A stretch of DNA of 64,000 bases from Herpetosiphon aurantiacus DSM 785 (GCA_000018565.1 CP000875.1:3549199-3613198); one strand, 5' to 3'; shown: positions 35,901 to 44,383, counted from the first letter of the stretch. Numbers and translations: made by a program. The notes: generated by a model from the letters alone, not told the origin.

Positions 35901-37110
35901 TATTTTGATATTCTTGCAAGTTGGTCGAGCCATCATTATCGGGGTCACCAGTAGCACCCTGGTTGCCAGTAGCATTCAATGGATTGAGACTATTCGAGAC
36001 TTCCCAGCCATCGGGCAAGCCATCACCATCGCTATCAGCATTGTTTGGATTTGTCCCCAAAGCAGCTTCAGCGCCATCATTCAAACCGTCATTATCACTA
36101 TCAGCATCATTTGGATGCGTACCAGCGGCAAATTCAGCAGCATTGTTTGAACCATCGTTATCGGGGTCACCAGCCGCACCATTGTTTCCTGTTGCATCCA
36201 ATGGATTTAGGCCATGATTGACTTCCCAGCCATCAGGTAGCCCATCGTTATCGCTATCGTTATCCAATGGATTTGTGCCCGCACTATCTTCGGCACCATC
36301 ATTCAAACCATCGTCATCACTATCAGGATCATTGGGATCGGTGCCATTCTGATATTCATCCAAATTACTGGAGCCATCATTATCGGGATCACCAGTCGCA
36401 CCAGTCGCACCAGTACCATTGTTTGGATTCAAGCCGTTATCAACTTCCCAACCATCGGGCAAGCCATCATTATCGCTATCTGAATCGTTGGGGTTGGTGC
36501 CATTGGTAATTTCTTCACCATCGGTCAAGCCATCATCATCACTATCTGGATCGAGGGGGTTAGTGCCATTGGTAATTTCATCAACATCATTCACCCCATC
36601 ATTATCGCTATCAGGGCGAAATGTTGTTGCTTCAACTGCATCAATTTGATATGCAGTCAATAAGGAAACAAAGCGCACGTACCGATAGGGAGTAGGACTT
36701 TGGGGATAATCAACTGTAGTCGTATAGATAGTACCAAGTGATAAACCAACAATATCTAATGATGACGAGGCAATCACTTGGCGGCTAGCATTCAGAAACT
36801 GAACGTTCGCTGCCAACTGCACGCCAATCCCGCCATAGTGCACCACTAGATCGCCAGTACCTTCTTCATTAGCACCCATATCGAGGGTCAGGTTTTGTCC
36901 GAGCAAACCAATCACTGTTGCTACAGTACCATTTGGTGCTCCAACAGAATTAGCAGCATTAACAATTAGACCACTAGTACTCGAATCAACCGCATTAGCG
37001 TAGGGAGTCTCTCCAGCAGCAGCGGCAGAGCGAACCATACCAAGGTGAAGAACCACGATTAAGGCAAGTAAAAGTCGCCCATAATTACGCCGAGACCGAT
37101 CGAAATTCAT
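32926..37110 (-). CDS. Giant secreted thrombospondin type 3 repeat protein
   Basis: A 1394-residue secreted protein with AGAGGAG before ATG 37110. A signal peptide ends near residue 32 (S-A-A-A-A-G). Residues about 35-165 form a beta-rich, discoidin-like domain. Residues about 168-1130 are calcium-binding repeats of the form D-x-D-x-D-G-L-x-D-G-x-E; they contain 13 copies of a 74-residue unit centred on D-G-L-P-D-G-W-E-V. Residues about 1130-1375 are a Thr/Pro tail (T-A-T-D-V-P-T-A units), and the chain ends in [10 protein letters not shown]. The acidic repeats should form a rigid, Ca-dependent rod, so a surface fibre, adhesin or sheath component is likely. Nearby glucanases share the tail form. 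Confidence 0.92.
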   Translation of the reverse strand: MNFDRSRRNYGRLLLALIVVLHLGMVRSAAAAGETPYANAVDSSTSGLIVNAANSVGAPNGTVATVIGLLGQNLTLDMGANEEGTGDLVVHYGGIGVQLAANVQFLNASRQVIASSSLDIVGLSLGTIYTTTVDYPQSPTPYRYVRFVSLLTAYQIDAVEATTFRPDSDNDGVNDVDEITNGTNPLDPDSDDDGLTDGEEITNGTNPNDSDSDNDGLPDGWEVDNGLNPNNGTGATGATGDPDNDGSSNLDEYQNGTDPNDPDSDDDGLNDGAEDSAGTNPLDNDSDNDGLPDGWEVNHGLNPLDATGNNGAAGDPDNDGSNNAAEFAAGTHPNDADSDNDGLNDGAEAALGTNPNNADSDGDGLPDGWEVSNSLNPLNATGNQGATGDPDNDGSTNLQEYQNSTNPHDADSDNDGLNDGQEAAAGTDPNDSDSDNDGLPDGWEVANSLDPLSSVGDDGAAGDPDNDGSNNAAEFASNTDPNDADSDNDGLNDGQETAAGTDPNDSDTDNDGLPDGWEVANGLDPLSSVGDDGAAGDPDGDGSNNAAEFAAGTNPNDADSDNDGLNDGPEAAAGTDPNDADSDNDGLPDGWEVANSLDPLSSVGDDGAAGDPDNDGSNNAAEFASNTDPNDADSDNDGLNDGQEAAAGTDPNDSDTDNDGLPDAWEVANSLDPLSSVGDDGATGDPDNDGSNNAAEFANSTNPNDTDSDNDGLNDGQEAAAGTNPNDSDTDNDGLPDGWEVSNGLDPLNPNDAAGDPDNDGLDNSAEFANNTNPQDSDSDNDGLNDGAEISAGTNPNDSDSDNDGLPDGWEVVNSLDPLSSVGDDGAAGDPDNDGSTNLQEYQNGTDPNDADSDNDGLTDGQEAGLGTNPNNADTDGDGLPDGWEISNNLNPTSTTEGNGANGDPDNDGSTNLQEYQNGTNPQDADSDNDGLNDGQEAAAGTNPNDSDSDNDGLPDGWEVANSLDPLSSVGNNGAAGDPDSDGSTNATEFANNTDPQDADSDNDGLNDGQEAAAGTDPNDSDSDNDGLPDGWEVVNSLDPLSSVGDDGAAGDPDNDGLSNAGEFANNTNPNDSDSDNDSLPDGWEVNYGLDPLSSVGDDGASGNPDGDSYDNATEFANGTSPIVFDAPAATNTPEPTLTNTPEPTATNTPEPTATDVPTATATDVPTATATDVPTATATDVPTATATNTPEPTMTNTPEPTATDVPTATATDVPTATATNTPEPTMTNTPEPTATDVPTATATDVPTATATDVPTATATDVPTATATDVPTATATDVPTATATDVPTPTATNTPEPTATNVPTATATNVPTATATNVPTATATAIATATATAIATVTNTPIPTVTATAIATATATATATATATLTPTLTPTATATSTVQPTQNKIFLPMAMKGE
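32990..33730. repeat. Tandem short repeats encoding the Thr/Pro tail
   Basis: The 18- to 24-base unit GTTGGCACATCGGT[T/C]GCCGTCGC and variants recurs over 700 bases, with a TTCTGGCGT[G/A]TTGGT variant (P-E-P-T). It encodes the T-D-V-P-T-A-T-A tail on the minus strand. Confidence 0.85.
33780..36560. repeat. 13-copy array of about 222-base coding repeats
   Basis: The marker ATC[A/G]GGCAA[G/A]CCATC recurs with a period of 222 bases (for example 34021, 34243, 34465, 34687), with one unit nine bases shorter. Neighbouring copies in the middle of the array are almost identical, a sign of recent unequal exchange. It is a protein-coding array, not a CRISPR. Confidence 0.9.
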
Positions 37111-37699
37111 ACGATTGCTCCTCTGAAATGGCTACATGTCGCGTTCAATGATGGTGAAATCTGAGTGTAGTAGGTCTGCTAGCCGCATCACATTCGTTAA
37201 TCGCTGCATTTGATAGTGATCAATCGCTCCGATTAGGTGGTGCAGCCTAAATGCTGGCTCACTCAAACTTCAAAGCTACGAATATCAATCACATAGACCA
37301 CAAGACACTACATCAAATCATGGATGCATGCATATCAATCACAAGCTTGTTATCGATCAACATTGATCGTCAATTGGCTGAAAATGCAGCTATATCCTAT
37401 ACCATGCCAATTCAAATTCTGGTAATCTTTAGTCCTATCTCACCCAATAACCATGGTAATAGAGGGGATGGGCTAGTCCCACTAATTGTCTGGGAATATT
37501 CCCCTAAAGTGGGATATTCTAACCCTAGAGGGCTAGTTAGTTTTCGCTGCCCAAATCTGGCAAAATAGGGCTTCACAAATCAAAAATATTAAGGTATTTT
37601 TAGAATTGAATTGATTTGGGATGGCCTTTCTTAGGGATCGGTCTCAATCAAGATTGATCTAATCAGTTCTGCTATCATTTCAAATACGAGGGAGTATCT
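37111..37699. other. 589-base divergent intergenic region with several dyads
   Basis: No credible gene. It separates the TSP3-repeat gene (minus) and the cellulase gene (plus). CGATCAA-CA-TTGATCG (37354-37369) is a perfect 7-2-7 dyad of operator type. Further on, CCCACT (37478-37483) pairs with AGTGGG (37508-37513) around the inner palindrome GGGAATATTCCC (37492-37503), and CCCTAGAGGG follows. GGGCTAGT occurs on both sides of this block. It may control both secreted-protein genes. Confidence 0.5.
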
Positions 37700-39601
37700 A
37701 TGTCGCAGAAACAACGTTCGTTTCGCACCCGCCTAGCCATGATCGGCGGGCTAGTTACCCTACTCTTGGCTGGTCAGCCCGCTACTACCAAGCCAACCGC
37801 TGCCGCCGCTATCTGCGAGGTCACTTACACAATCTCGAATCAGTGGTCTACTGGCTTCACTGCTAATGTGAGTGTTAAGAATCTTGGGATCGGTCTCAAT
37901 AATTGGCAGGTTGGCTGGACATTCGCGGGCAATCAGGCAATTACCAATCTTTGGAATGGGGTGCTCACCCAAACTGGCGCTCAGGTCAGTGTGTCAAATC
38001 CAGCATGGGCCGCCAGTTTACCCAGCAATGGTACTGCCAGCTTTGGTTTCCAAGCTTCGTATACTGGTAGTAATGCGATTCCAAACGCATTTACCTTGAA
38101 TGGCGTTAGTTGCAACGGCGATCAGCCAAGCCCAATGCCTACAAATACTGCTATTCCGAGCATTCCACCTGCCACCAACACCCCTAATCCGCCAACCAAT
38201 ACGCCAATTGCTACCACAACCGGAACCCCTCGCCCAACCAATACGCCAACCAGCGTCATTCCAACGGTCACGAATACACCTCGCCCAACCAATACTCCAG
38301 TTCCAACCACGGTCAATCCAACGGCTACGAGTACCCCAACTGGTAATAACAATAATGATGATTGGCTCCACACCAATGGCAATCAAATTGTTGATAGCGC
38401 AGGTCGCCCAGTTTGGTTAACTGGAGTCAATTGGTTTGGCTTCAATGCAACTGAGCGGGTGTTTCATGGCTTGTGGTCGGCCAATTTGACCAGCATGATG
38501 CAAAGCATTTCGCAACGTGGATTGAACATTATTCGCGTACCAATCTCAACTGAATTGATTTTGGAGTGGAAAGCCGGGGTTTTCAAAACACCAAATGTCA
38601 ACACTTACGCCAATCCTGAATTAGAAGGCTTAACCTCGTTGCAAATATTTGATCGCTTCGTGATGCTTTCAAAGCAATTTGGCATTAAGGTGATGATCGA
38701 TGTGCATAGCGCCGAAGCCGATAATTCAGGCCATTATGCGCCACTCTGGTACAAAGGTTCGTTTACCAGCGAGCAGTTTTATCAGGCTTGGGAGTGGATT
38801 ACTGATCGTTACAAAAATGACGATACGGTGATCGCAATGGATATTAAGAATGAGCCACACGGCACGGCCCACGATAATCAAACCAGCAGTCAATTTGCCA
38901 AATGGGATAACTCGACCGATATCAACAACTGGAAATACGTTTGCGAAACTGCTAGCAAACGAATTTTGGCGATTAACCCTAATGTCTTGGTGCTATGCGA
39001 AGGCAACGAGGTTTATCCAAAGGCCGGCGCAAGCTATACCTCAAGCAACAAAAATGATTACTACTTTACCTGGTGGGGCGGAAATTTACGTGGCGTGCGT
39101 GATTATCCGGTCAATCTTGGCAGCAACCAAGATCAATTGGTCTACTCGCCACACGATTACGGCCCGTTGGTCTTCAATCAATCGTGGTTCTACCCTGGTT
39201 TTACCAAAGAAACGCTTTACAACGATGTTTGGTATCCTAATTGGTTTTTTATCCATGAAGAAAATATTGCGCCATTGTTTATTGGCGAATGGGGTGGCTT
39301 TTTGGATGGTGGCGCAAATGAACAATGGATGAAGGCGTTGCGCGATTTGATCAAAGAGCACTATCTACACCATACCTTCTGGGTACTCAACCCCAATTCT
39401 GGCGACACTGGCGGTTTGCTCGGATACGATTGGGCCACTTGGGATGAGGCTAAATATGCCTTGCTCAAGCCAGCCTTGTGGGCAGATCGCAATGGTAAAT
39501 TTGTCAGCCTCGATCATCAAATTCCGCTCGGTGGCACAGCTACTGGCACAACCATTACCCAATATTATCAACAGGGCAACCAAGCTCCAAGCAATCCCTA
39601 A
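37700..39601 (+). CDS. Secreted CBM2-GH5 cellulase
   Basis: A 633-residue extracellular endoglucanase; GAGGGAG precedes ATG 37700. The signal peptide covers about residues 1-38. Residues 39-140 are a family 2 carbohydrate-binding module (C-E-V-T-Y start, aromatic W-S-T-G-F, N-W-Q-V-G-W, C near the end). A Pro/Thr linker spans about 145-215. The GH5 domain (about 225-610) has the R-V-P-I-S segment, D-V-H-S, acid/base E385 in I-K-N-E-P-H-G, H-D-Y-G-P and nucleophile E530 in F-I-G-E-W-G-G. It should cleave cellulose or related beta-1,4-glucans. Unlike its secreted neighbours it lacks the C-terminal Y-L-P tail. Confidence 0.95.
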   Translation: MSQKQRSFRTRLAMIGGLVTLLLAGQPATTKPTAAAAICEVTYTISNQWSTGFTANVSVKNLGIGLNNWQVGWTFAGNQAITNLWNGVLTQTGAQVSVSNPAWAASLPSNGTASFGFQASYTGSNAIPNAFTLNGVSCNGDQPSPMPTNTAIPSIPPATNTPNPPTNTPIATTTGTPRPTNTPTSVIPTVTNTPRPTNTPVPTTVNPTATSTPTGNNNNDDWLHTNGNQIVDSAGRPVWLTGVNWFGFNATERVFHGLWSANLTSMMQSISQRGLNIIRVPISTELILEWKAGVFKTPNVNTYANPELEGLTSLQIFDRFVMLSKQFGIKVMIDVHSAEADNSGHYAPLWYKGSFTSEQFYQAWEWITDRYKNDDTVIAMDIKNEPHGTAHDNQTSSQFAKWDNSTDINNWKYVCETASKRILAINPNVLVLCEGNEVYPKAGASYTSSNKNDYYFTWWGGNLRGVRDYPVNLGSNQDQLVYSPHDYGPLVFNQSWFYPGFTKETLYNDVWYPNWFFIHEENIAPLFIGEWGGFLDGGANEQWMKALRDLIKEHYLHHTFWVLNPNSGDTGGLLGYDWATWDEAKYALLKPALWADRNGKFVSLDHQIPLGGTATGTTITQYYQQGNQAPSNP

Positions 39602-39622
39602 TTGATCGATGAGCAACAAAAC

Positions 39623-39656
39623 AAAAGCCTTGACAATTCAAATTGTCAAGGCTTTT
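39623..39656. terminator. Bidirectional Rho-independent terminator
   Basis: AAAAGCCTTGACAATT (39623-39638) pairs perfectly with 39641-39656, leaving a two-base gap. A-run on the left and T-run on the right let it serve both the cellulase gene (plus) and the minus-strand operon that ends at 39677. Confidence 0.9.
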
Positions 39657-39676
39657 CGATTTATGTCAATAAAAAT

Positions 39677-39808
39677 CTAGCGACAACCACAGCTGCTCGC
39701 TTGGCTTGAACCACAACAGTTGGTTTTTTCATCGGCTGAGCAGCAGGTTGCTTGTTCTTCGGCTGAGCAGCAGTCGTTGTTCGATTTGGTGGTTTCGGTC
39801 GTTGGCAT
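39677..39808 (-). CDS. Cysteine-rich metallothionein-like peptide, 43 aa
   Basis: A short gene with a strong AAGGAG seven bases before ATG 39808 and stop TAG at 39677-39679. The product has 8 Cys in 43 residues, arranged as three near-repeats: D-C-C-S-A-E-E-Q-A-T, C-C-S-A-D-E-K-T-N, C-C-G-S-S-Q-A-S-S, then C-G-C-R. The acidic, Ser-rich spacers and absence of hydrophobic residues mean it is a small soluble metal or metalloid chelator, or a thiol scavenger, rather than a membrane peptide. It is the last gene of a minus-strand run with an ECF sigma factor and two flavoproteins, 85 bases after the sigma gene. TTGAA-N6-TTCAA stands in that gap (39835-39850). Confidence 0.8.
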   Translation of the reverse strand: MPTTETTKSNNDCCSAEEQATCCSADEKTNCCGSSQASSCGCR

Positions 39809-39893
39809 AATCGTTCTCCTTAACATAAATTCAGTTGAAGCAGTATTCAAGCGCTTCTACTATTAAAGACGGCCAATTTGCCAAAGGACGCAG

Positions 39894-40445
39894 TTATTCG
39901 AATTGAATTAATTGGCGATGGGGATGACAACCCAAAACATGGCCCGCAGGATCACGCTCCACCACACAACATTGATCAAACAATACCCGCAACTTTTGAC
40001 GCGCCCGCTGAACCCGTGATTTTGTGCCCGAAAATGATAAGCCCAACTCGCTACTCAAGGCTTGTTGGCTGATGCCCTCGAAGGCCGTGCGCTGCAAAAC
40101 CCAACGATCTTGGCTGGGTAAGCGATCCAACATTTGCTGCACACAAGCATCAAAGCCTGCTAAAATTGGTGGTTGCTGGTTGTTTTCGGCTGCCTGCATT
40201 TCATCAAGTGGGCTAGTTTCACGCCGCACACGATAATGATCGATTAATTTGCGCCGCGCAATTTGCCAAAGCCAAGCCTCGCTGCGCTCAGAATCCTGCA
40301 ATTGCGCAGATTTGAGATAGGCCGCTAGAAAAATATCTTGCAACAAATCTTCGACTGCTGCTTGATCGGCTAAACGAGCCTGCAAAAATCGCCGCAATGG
40401 CTGCGCTAGGTTTTGCCAAAGGTTAGTCAGATCAAGCTGGTTCAT
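39894..40445 (-). CDS. ECF sigma factor, SigZ-like, with C-terminal Cys cluster
   Basis: A 183-residue extracytoplasmic-function sigma factor starting at ATG 40445 in the ATGA overlap with the upstream monooxygenase gene. Region 2 has D-L-L-Q-D-I-F-L-A-A-Y and E-A-W-L-W-Q-I-A-R-R-K-L-I-D-H-Y-R; region 4 has the E-G-I-S-Q-Q-A-L-S-S-E-L-G-L-S helix-turn-helix. After region 4 a tail of about 25 residues carries Q-C-C-V-V-E-R and G-C-H-P-H, that is three Cys and two His. SigZ-type sigma factors have such a tail; sensing of a metal, metalloid or redox signal through it is an inference. No anti-sigma gene is adjacent, which fits direct sensing. Confidence 0.85.
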   Translation of the reverse strand: MNQLDLTNLWQNLAQPLRRFLQARLADQAAVEDLLQDIFLAAYLKSAQLQDSERSEAWLWQIARRKLIDHYRVRRETSPLDEMQAAENNQQPPILAGFDACVQQMLDRLPSQDRWVLQRTAFEGISQQALSSELGLSFSGTKSRVQRARQKLRVLFDQCCVVERDPAGHVLGCHPHRQLIQFE

Positions 40446-41536
40446 TGCCCCATCGCCCAGCGACAACAACCTGCTGGTTGCTGCATGCGAACTTGAATAT
40501 GGCGCACCACTCGCGATGCATCCGGCCCAACTCCACGCAACGTAGCCGAGGCAAAATTAGTTTGTTGCTCCAAGCCAACGTAATACAAGCCCTCAACTGT
40601 GGTGCTCACACCTGCCCGATGCAAGGGCAAGCCAGCTTGATCAAGCGCATTGAGGCCTTGCAAATAGCTCAAATGAGGTCGATAGCCAGTCGCAAACAAT
40701 ACTATGTCAACTGCTTCGGGCTGTCCATCAGCCCAAACTACACCCGTTGCGCTAAAACGTTCGAACATGGCTCGGCGTTGGGGTTGGTTTTGATTGATTT
40801 TTCTGCTGTACAGACCAGTATCGAGGACAATTCCTTGGGTTCGTTGCTGAATCCAACGGCCAACTCGCGTGTTGAGTGCCAGCCGATCAAAACCTGTCAG
40901 CCACCACCACCAATGGATATCACGGCCTGCAATCCGTTGGGCTTGAAAGCGAATTGGCTGGCGCGTAGCTAGGGTCACATCGGCAACTTGGGCCAGCTCG
41001 ATCGCAATTTGAATTGCCGAATTGCCTGCGCCAACCACCACAACCCGTTTGCCCACAAAATCTGCTGAATCGCGATAGCGAGCACTATGTAAAATCTTGC
41101 CTTGAAATGCAGCTTGGTTGGGCAATTCGGGCATAAATGGCCGCGCAAACGCTCCAGTTGCGGCAATAATTTGACCCGCATGAAATACTTGTCCCGCACT
41201 ACTTGTCAGGCGAAAGCCACCATTCTGCGGTTCGATCGTACTAATTGCCGTATTCGTCTGAATCGGTAAATTGAAATGTTCAGCATAGCGCTGCAAATAG
41301 GCCACAACAGTATCGCGCTGCGGGTAGCTATCGGCGGGCGCAGGGAAAGCCATGCCTGGCAAACTTGAAAATCGCGCAGGCGAAAACAAGCTCAAACTAT
41401 CGTAATAGGCGGGCCACGAGCCACCAACGCTGGCTTGAGCCTCGATAATTTGAAATGGAATTTTAGCTTGTTGCAGCCAATAGCCAGCCGCCAAGCCAGC
41501 CTGACCAGCCCCAATCACAATCGTTTGATTAGCCAT
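40442..41536 (-). CDS. ArsO-like flavin-dependent monooxygenase / oxidoreductase
   Basis: A 364-residue NAD(P)H- and FAD-binding protein. ATG 41536 overlaps the MFS stop by eight bases, with GAGG eight bases upstream. FAD motif V-I-G-A-G-Q-A-G-L-A-A-G-Y (residues about 6-18), A-S-V-G-G-S-W-P, then Y-D-S-L-x-L-F-S-P-A-R-F-S-S-L-P-G and Y-P-x-R-D-x-V-V-A-Y-L; NADPH motif V-V-V-G-A-G-N-S-A-I-Q-I-A; and L-F-A-T-G-Y-R. This set matches flavin monooxygenases found in arsenic-resistance operons (ArsO) and related YUCCA-like proteins. The substrate is not known. Confidence 0.85.
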   Translation of the reverse strand: MANQTIVIGAGQAGLAAGYWLQQAKIPFQIIEAQASVGGSWPAYYDSLSLFSPARFSSLPGMAFPAPADSYPQRDTVVAYLQRYAEHFNLPIQTNTAISTIEPQNGGFRLTSSAGQVFHAGQIIAATGAFARPFMPELPNQAAFQGKILHSARYRDSADFVGKRVVVVGAGNSAIQIAIELAQVADVTLATRQPIRFQAQRIAGRDIHWWWWLTGFDRLALNTRVGRWIQQRTQGIVLDTGLYSRKINQNQPQRRAMFERFSATGVVWADGQPEAVDIVLFATGYRPHLSYLQGLNALDQAGLPLHRAGVSTTVEGLYYVGLEQQTNFASATLRGVGPDASRVVRHIQVRMQQPAGCCRWAMGQ

Positions 41537-42755
41537 TACTTGCACCTCGAATCAAATAAATTGCCGCTGCGCTGATCAAACACATCAGCAACAGCAAGCC
41601 AAACAGCGGTTGATAGCTATGCAACAATCCCACCAACAGGCTAGCCAAAACTGGAGCCAAGGCCCGAGCTGTTGTGGTCAACAATGCCAACGCCCCGCTG
41701 ATACTGGCATATTGGGCTGTGCCAAAAACATCGGCAACCAATGCTGCTCGTGTCGGGGTCAACGCGCCAGATCCCGCCCCAAACAAGCAAGCAAACAGCA
41801 GTAGCCCTGTCACATTGGGCACAAACAGGAAGATGGCAAACGCAGCACTTTGCAGCAAACACAACATCCATGCTAATTGGACTTGGGGCCAACGTCGCCC
41901 AACACTTCCAATCACAATTCGGCTGGGAATTTGCGAACCACCCAGCAAGGCCACAGCCAAGGCTTGAATCTCTGGGGCATAGCCTTGGGCTTGAATCGCT
42001 GAAATCAAATGCACGCCTAAGGTGAATGTTGCCATCGTGGTCAGGCCAAAAGCCAGCGCCAACCACCAAAATGAGCTTGCTCGAATGGCATTTCCCAACG
42101 ACATCGAAGGCTGAATCGTGGGATTTGGCGTAACGGTTGCCACTGCCAGCGATCCGCCATCAGGCAATAAGCCCAAATCGGCGGGCTTACCACGCAATAC
42201 CAAGCCATGCAACGGAATCGTTAGCACTGCCAAAATCGCTGCCAGCCACAGCAACACCTCGCGCCAATTCAGTGTGCCGAGCAATCGCGTAACTAAGGGC
42301 ACATATACGACGCTGGCCAAGCCACCGCCAACCGTCAAAATTGTCAGGGCATGTTGGCGTTTTTGCTGAAACCACGTTGCCACCACGGCAAACGCTGGCT
42401 CATATAAAATTGCCGCCATCGCCAAACCCAAGCCAGCCCAAATCAGATACCAAGCCAAGAGCGATTGAACATTGGCCCATGCCACCACCAAAATTGCCGC
42501 CAAACATGAGCCAAGTGTCATCAAACCGCGTGCGCCATGCTGGTCGAGCCAGCGGCCAACGGGCAAAGCCACAATTCCCGAAATAAACAAGGCCAGCGAA
42601 AATCCACCCGTAAAATGGGCTTGCGACCAACCCAACTCACGCTGCATCGGGGTCAAGAGCACGCTAAATGCGTAGTAAATCACGCCCCACGAAGTCATCT
42701 CGGTAAATCCCAGCATGCTCACAATCCACCAGCCATAAAACGGGCTTCGCCGCAT
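41529..42755 (-). CDS. MFS transporter
   Basis: A 408-residue major facilitator transporter with 12 hydrophobic segments. ATG 42755 follows AAGGA by eight bases. The N-terminal F-Y-G-W-W-I-V start and the G-R-W-L-D-Q-H-G-A-R loop between helices 2 and 3 are those of the OFA/monocarboxylate-type and related MFS groups. It lies between two flavoprotein genes in one run, with overlap to the next gene, so it probably exports the product or substrate of those enzymes. Members of this group sit in some actinobacterial arsenic islands, as I recall. Confidence 0.87.
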   Translation of the reverse strand: MRRSPFYGWWIVSMLGFTEMTSWGVIYYAFSVLLTPMQRELGWSQAHFTGGFSLALFISGIVALPVGRWLDQHGARGLMTLGSCLAAILVVAWANVQSLLAWYLIWAGLGLAMAAILYEPAFAVVATWFQQKRQHALTILTVGGGLASVVYVPLVTRLLGTLNWREVLLWLAAILAVLTIPLHGLVLRGKPADLGLLPDGGSLAVATVTPNPTIQPSMSLGNAIRASSFWWLALAFGLTTMATFTLGVHLISAIQAQGYAPEIQALAVALLGGSQIPSRIVIGSVGRRWPQVQLAWMLCLLQSAAFAIFLFVPNVTGLLLFACLFGAGSGALTPTRAALVADVFGTAQYASISGALALLTTTARALAPVLASLLVGLLHSYQPLFGLLLLMCLISAAAIYLIRGASNG

Positions 42756-42800
42756 AACCAAAATCCTTCAGCATTGCAAAAACGATGTTAAGCGGCCATT

Positions 42801-44105
42801 CTACAACTGCAAAAGAATCTCGCTGCGGGTTGGAGTTGTACCACAGCAGGCTTCGCCACCGAATTGGGTTTTGCAAACGCCAGTTTCTGGCAGCACCAAC
42901 TGCACCTCACGCGCCGCTTGCCAATCGCCAACCAGCGCTGCCACCACCGAGCGTACTTGCTCATAGCCTGTGCGCATGAGGAAGGTTGGAGCGCGACCAT
43001 AGCTTTTCATGCCCACAATATAGAAATTTGGCTCGGGCTGCTGCAATTCTTCTGCGCCGTGTGGGCGCACCGTGCCGCAACTATGCTCATTTGGATCAAT
43101 CAAGGGGGCTAAAACCCGTGGACTTTCGACTGCCGCATCAAGATCTAAACGAATTTCACTGAGCATGCTTAAATCTGGGCGAAAACCTGTGGTTGCGATT
43201 AATTGATCAAAGCCTGTTAATTGGCGCTCACCTGCCTGCAAGTCAAGTTTGCCTTCAGCCTGAGTAATGCGCTCAATACCAAAGCCTGTAACCAGTTTAA
43301 AGCGCCCGCTTGCCACTAATTGCTCAACCCGACCACCTAAAAGGCCGCGTTGGACTAATTGATCATTAGCTCCGCCGCCATATAAAGCTGCATCAACCTG
43401 CCCACGCCGCATAATCCAAGTAACGCTGGTTTCAGGTGCTTGCTCAGCCAATTCAGCTAGATCGAGCAAGGCATTGAAGGCTGAATGGCCGCTACCGACG
43501 ACCGCCACCGAGCGATTGGCATAACGAGCGCGATCATTGCCCAAAATGTCGGGGATGCCATAGTAAATTTGGTTGTTGGCCGCTGTTTCGCCCAAGGCTG
43601 GAACCCCTGCCACGCCCAAGGGATTCGGGTTGCGATAGGTTCCTGAAGCATCAATCACTGCTTTGGCATAGATTTGGTGGGTTGCACCAACAGTTTCAAT
43701 CGTCAGCACAAATGGCGTGGTGGCGCGTCCAGCATTCTTCAATTTATCTAAGCCCAAACGGGTAATGGCCACAACTTTGCTGTTGAACTTTAAATGGAGC
43801 TGAATTTGCGGCAATTGAGCTAAAGGCTGCAAATAATCGCGTACTAATTCTGCACCAGTTGGAAATTCGGCCAAATTGGGAGTTTGCCAGCCTGCACCAA
43901 TCAAAAGCTGCTCCGCCACAGGATCGATATTAAATTCCCAAGCCGAGAATAAGCGTACATGGCCCCAACGCTGCACCGAATCGGCGACCCGTGAGCCTGC
44001 CTCAAAAATAATCGGCGTTTCGTTACGGGCCAACAAATGGGCAGCCGCCGCCAAACCAACTGGCCCCGACCCGATCACCGCTACTGGTAATTGCGCAAAA
44101 TCCAT
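42801..44105 (-). CDS. FAD/NAD(P)-binding flavoprotein, second of the operon
   Basis: A 434-residue flavoprotein with ATG 44105 after a GGGGG stretch. FAD motif V-A-V-I-G-S-G-P-V-G-L-A-A-A-A-H-L (residues 8-24), W-G-H-V-R-L-F-S-A-W-E-F-N, then V-I-D-A-S-G-T-Y-R-N-P-N-P-L-G and NADPH motif V-A-V-V-G-S-G-H-S-A-F-N-A-L. The C-terminal segment has V-G-M-K-S-Y-G-R-A-P-T-F and ends with several Cys (V-C-K-T-Q-F-G-G-E-A-C-C). Similar proteins are known to me from actinobacterial ars clusters. It is the first gene of the five-gene run, with a palindrome group upstream. The C-terminal Cys pair is unusual for a plain monooxygenase. Confidence 0.82.
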   Translation of the reverse strand: MDFAQLPVAVIGSGPVGLAAAAHLLARNETPIIFEAGSRVADSVQRWGHVRLFSAWEFNIDPVAEQLLIGAGWQTPNLAEFPTGAELVRDYLQPLAQLPQIQLHLKFNSKVVAITRLGLDKLKNAGRATTPFVLTIETVGATHQIYAKAVIDASGTYRNPNPLGVAGVPALGETAANNQIYYGIPDILGNDRARYANRSVAVVGSGHSAFNALLDLAELAEQAPETSVTWIMRRGQVDAALYGGGANDQLVQRGLLGGRVEQLVASGRFKLVTGFGIERITQAEGKLDLQAGERQLTGFDQLIATTGFRPDLSMLSEIRLDLDAAVESPRVLAPLIDPNEHSCGTVRPHGAEELQQPEPNFYIVGMKSYGRAPTFLMRTGYEQVRSVVAALVGDWQAAREVQLVLPETGVCKTQFGGEACCGTTPTRSEILLQL

Positions 44106-44128
44106 TCAAAGCCCCCTATAAACAGTAA

Positions 44129-44291
44129 ATTGAAAATTTTCAATATAAAACCCGAAAGAAAATCCATCAGGCTGATGGATAGATTGAAAATTTTCGATTG
44201 AAATCTGGTAAAAATGCGCTAGCCCTTTTGTGGCTAACGTGCACGAATTGGCTGTTGCAGCAGCATAGCATAGAGATTGAAAAAAATCAAT
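44129..44291 (-). promoter_or_regulatory. Three iterated ATTGA-N6-TCAAT-type dyads
   Basis: 44129-44144 (ATTGAAAATTTTCAAT) is a perfect 16-base palindrome. 44183-44198 is the same but for one base (TCGAT). 44276-44291 keeps the outer ATTGA and TCAAT around six A. They lie 24 to 186 bases upstream of the flavoprotein start, and 93 or more bases before the plus-strand gene at 44384. CCATCAG-G-CTGATGG (44164-44178) is a further hairpin. Size and spacing fit a dimeric repressor such as an ArsR-type protein; the regulator is not in the window. Confidence 0.5.
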
Positions 44292-44383
44292 ATCGAAAAA
44301 CAAAGGTAGTTGCAACCACATGCTGATTGCTTCATACCATGGCGCTGTGTATACTACAAACACAACAAATCAGGAGAGAATCA

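Noticed and set aside
33780-36560. Regular repeat array that could be taken for CRISPR or satellite DNA
   Set aside because: The 222-base period keeps the minus-strand reading frame and encodes D-x-D-x-D-G repeats, so it is a protein-coding array.
37251-37568. Plus-strand frame of 105 codons before the cellulase gene
   Set aside because: Composition is not coding-like, it has no Shine-Dalgarno site, and it crosses strong palindromes.
37635-37903. Repeated 15-mer GGGATCGGTCTCAAT, before and inside the cellulase gene
   Set aside because: A pair of identical 15-mers is expected by chance in a 64-kb window; one copy is coding.
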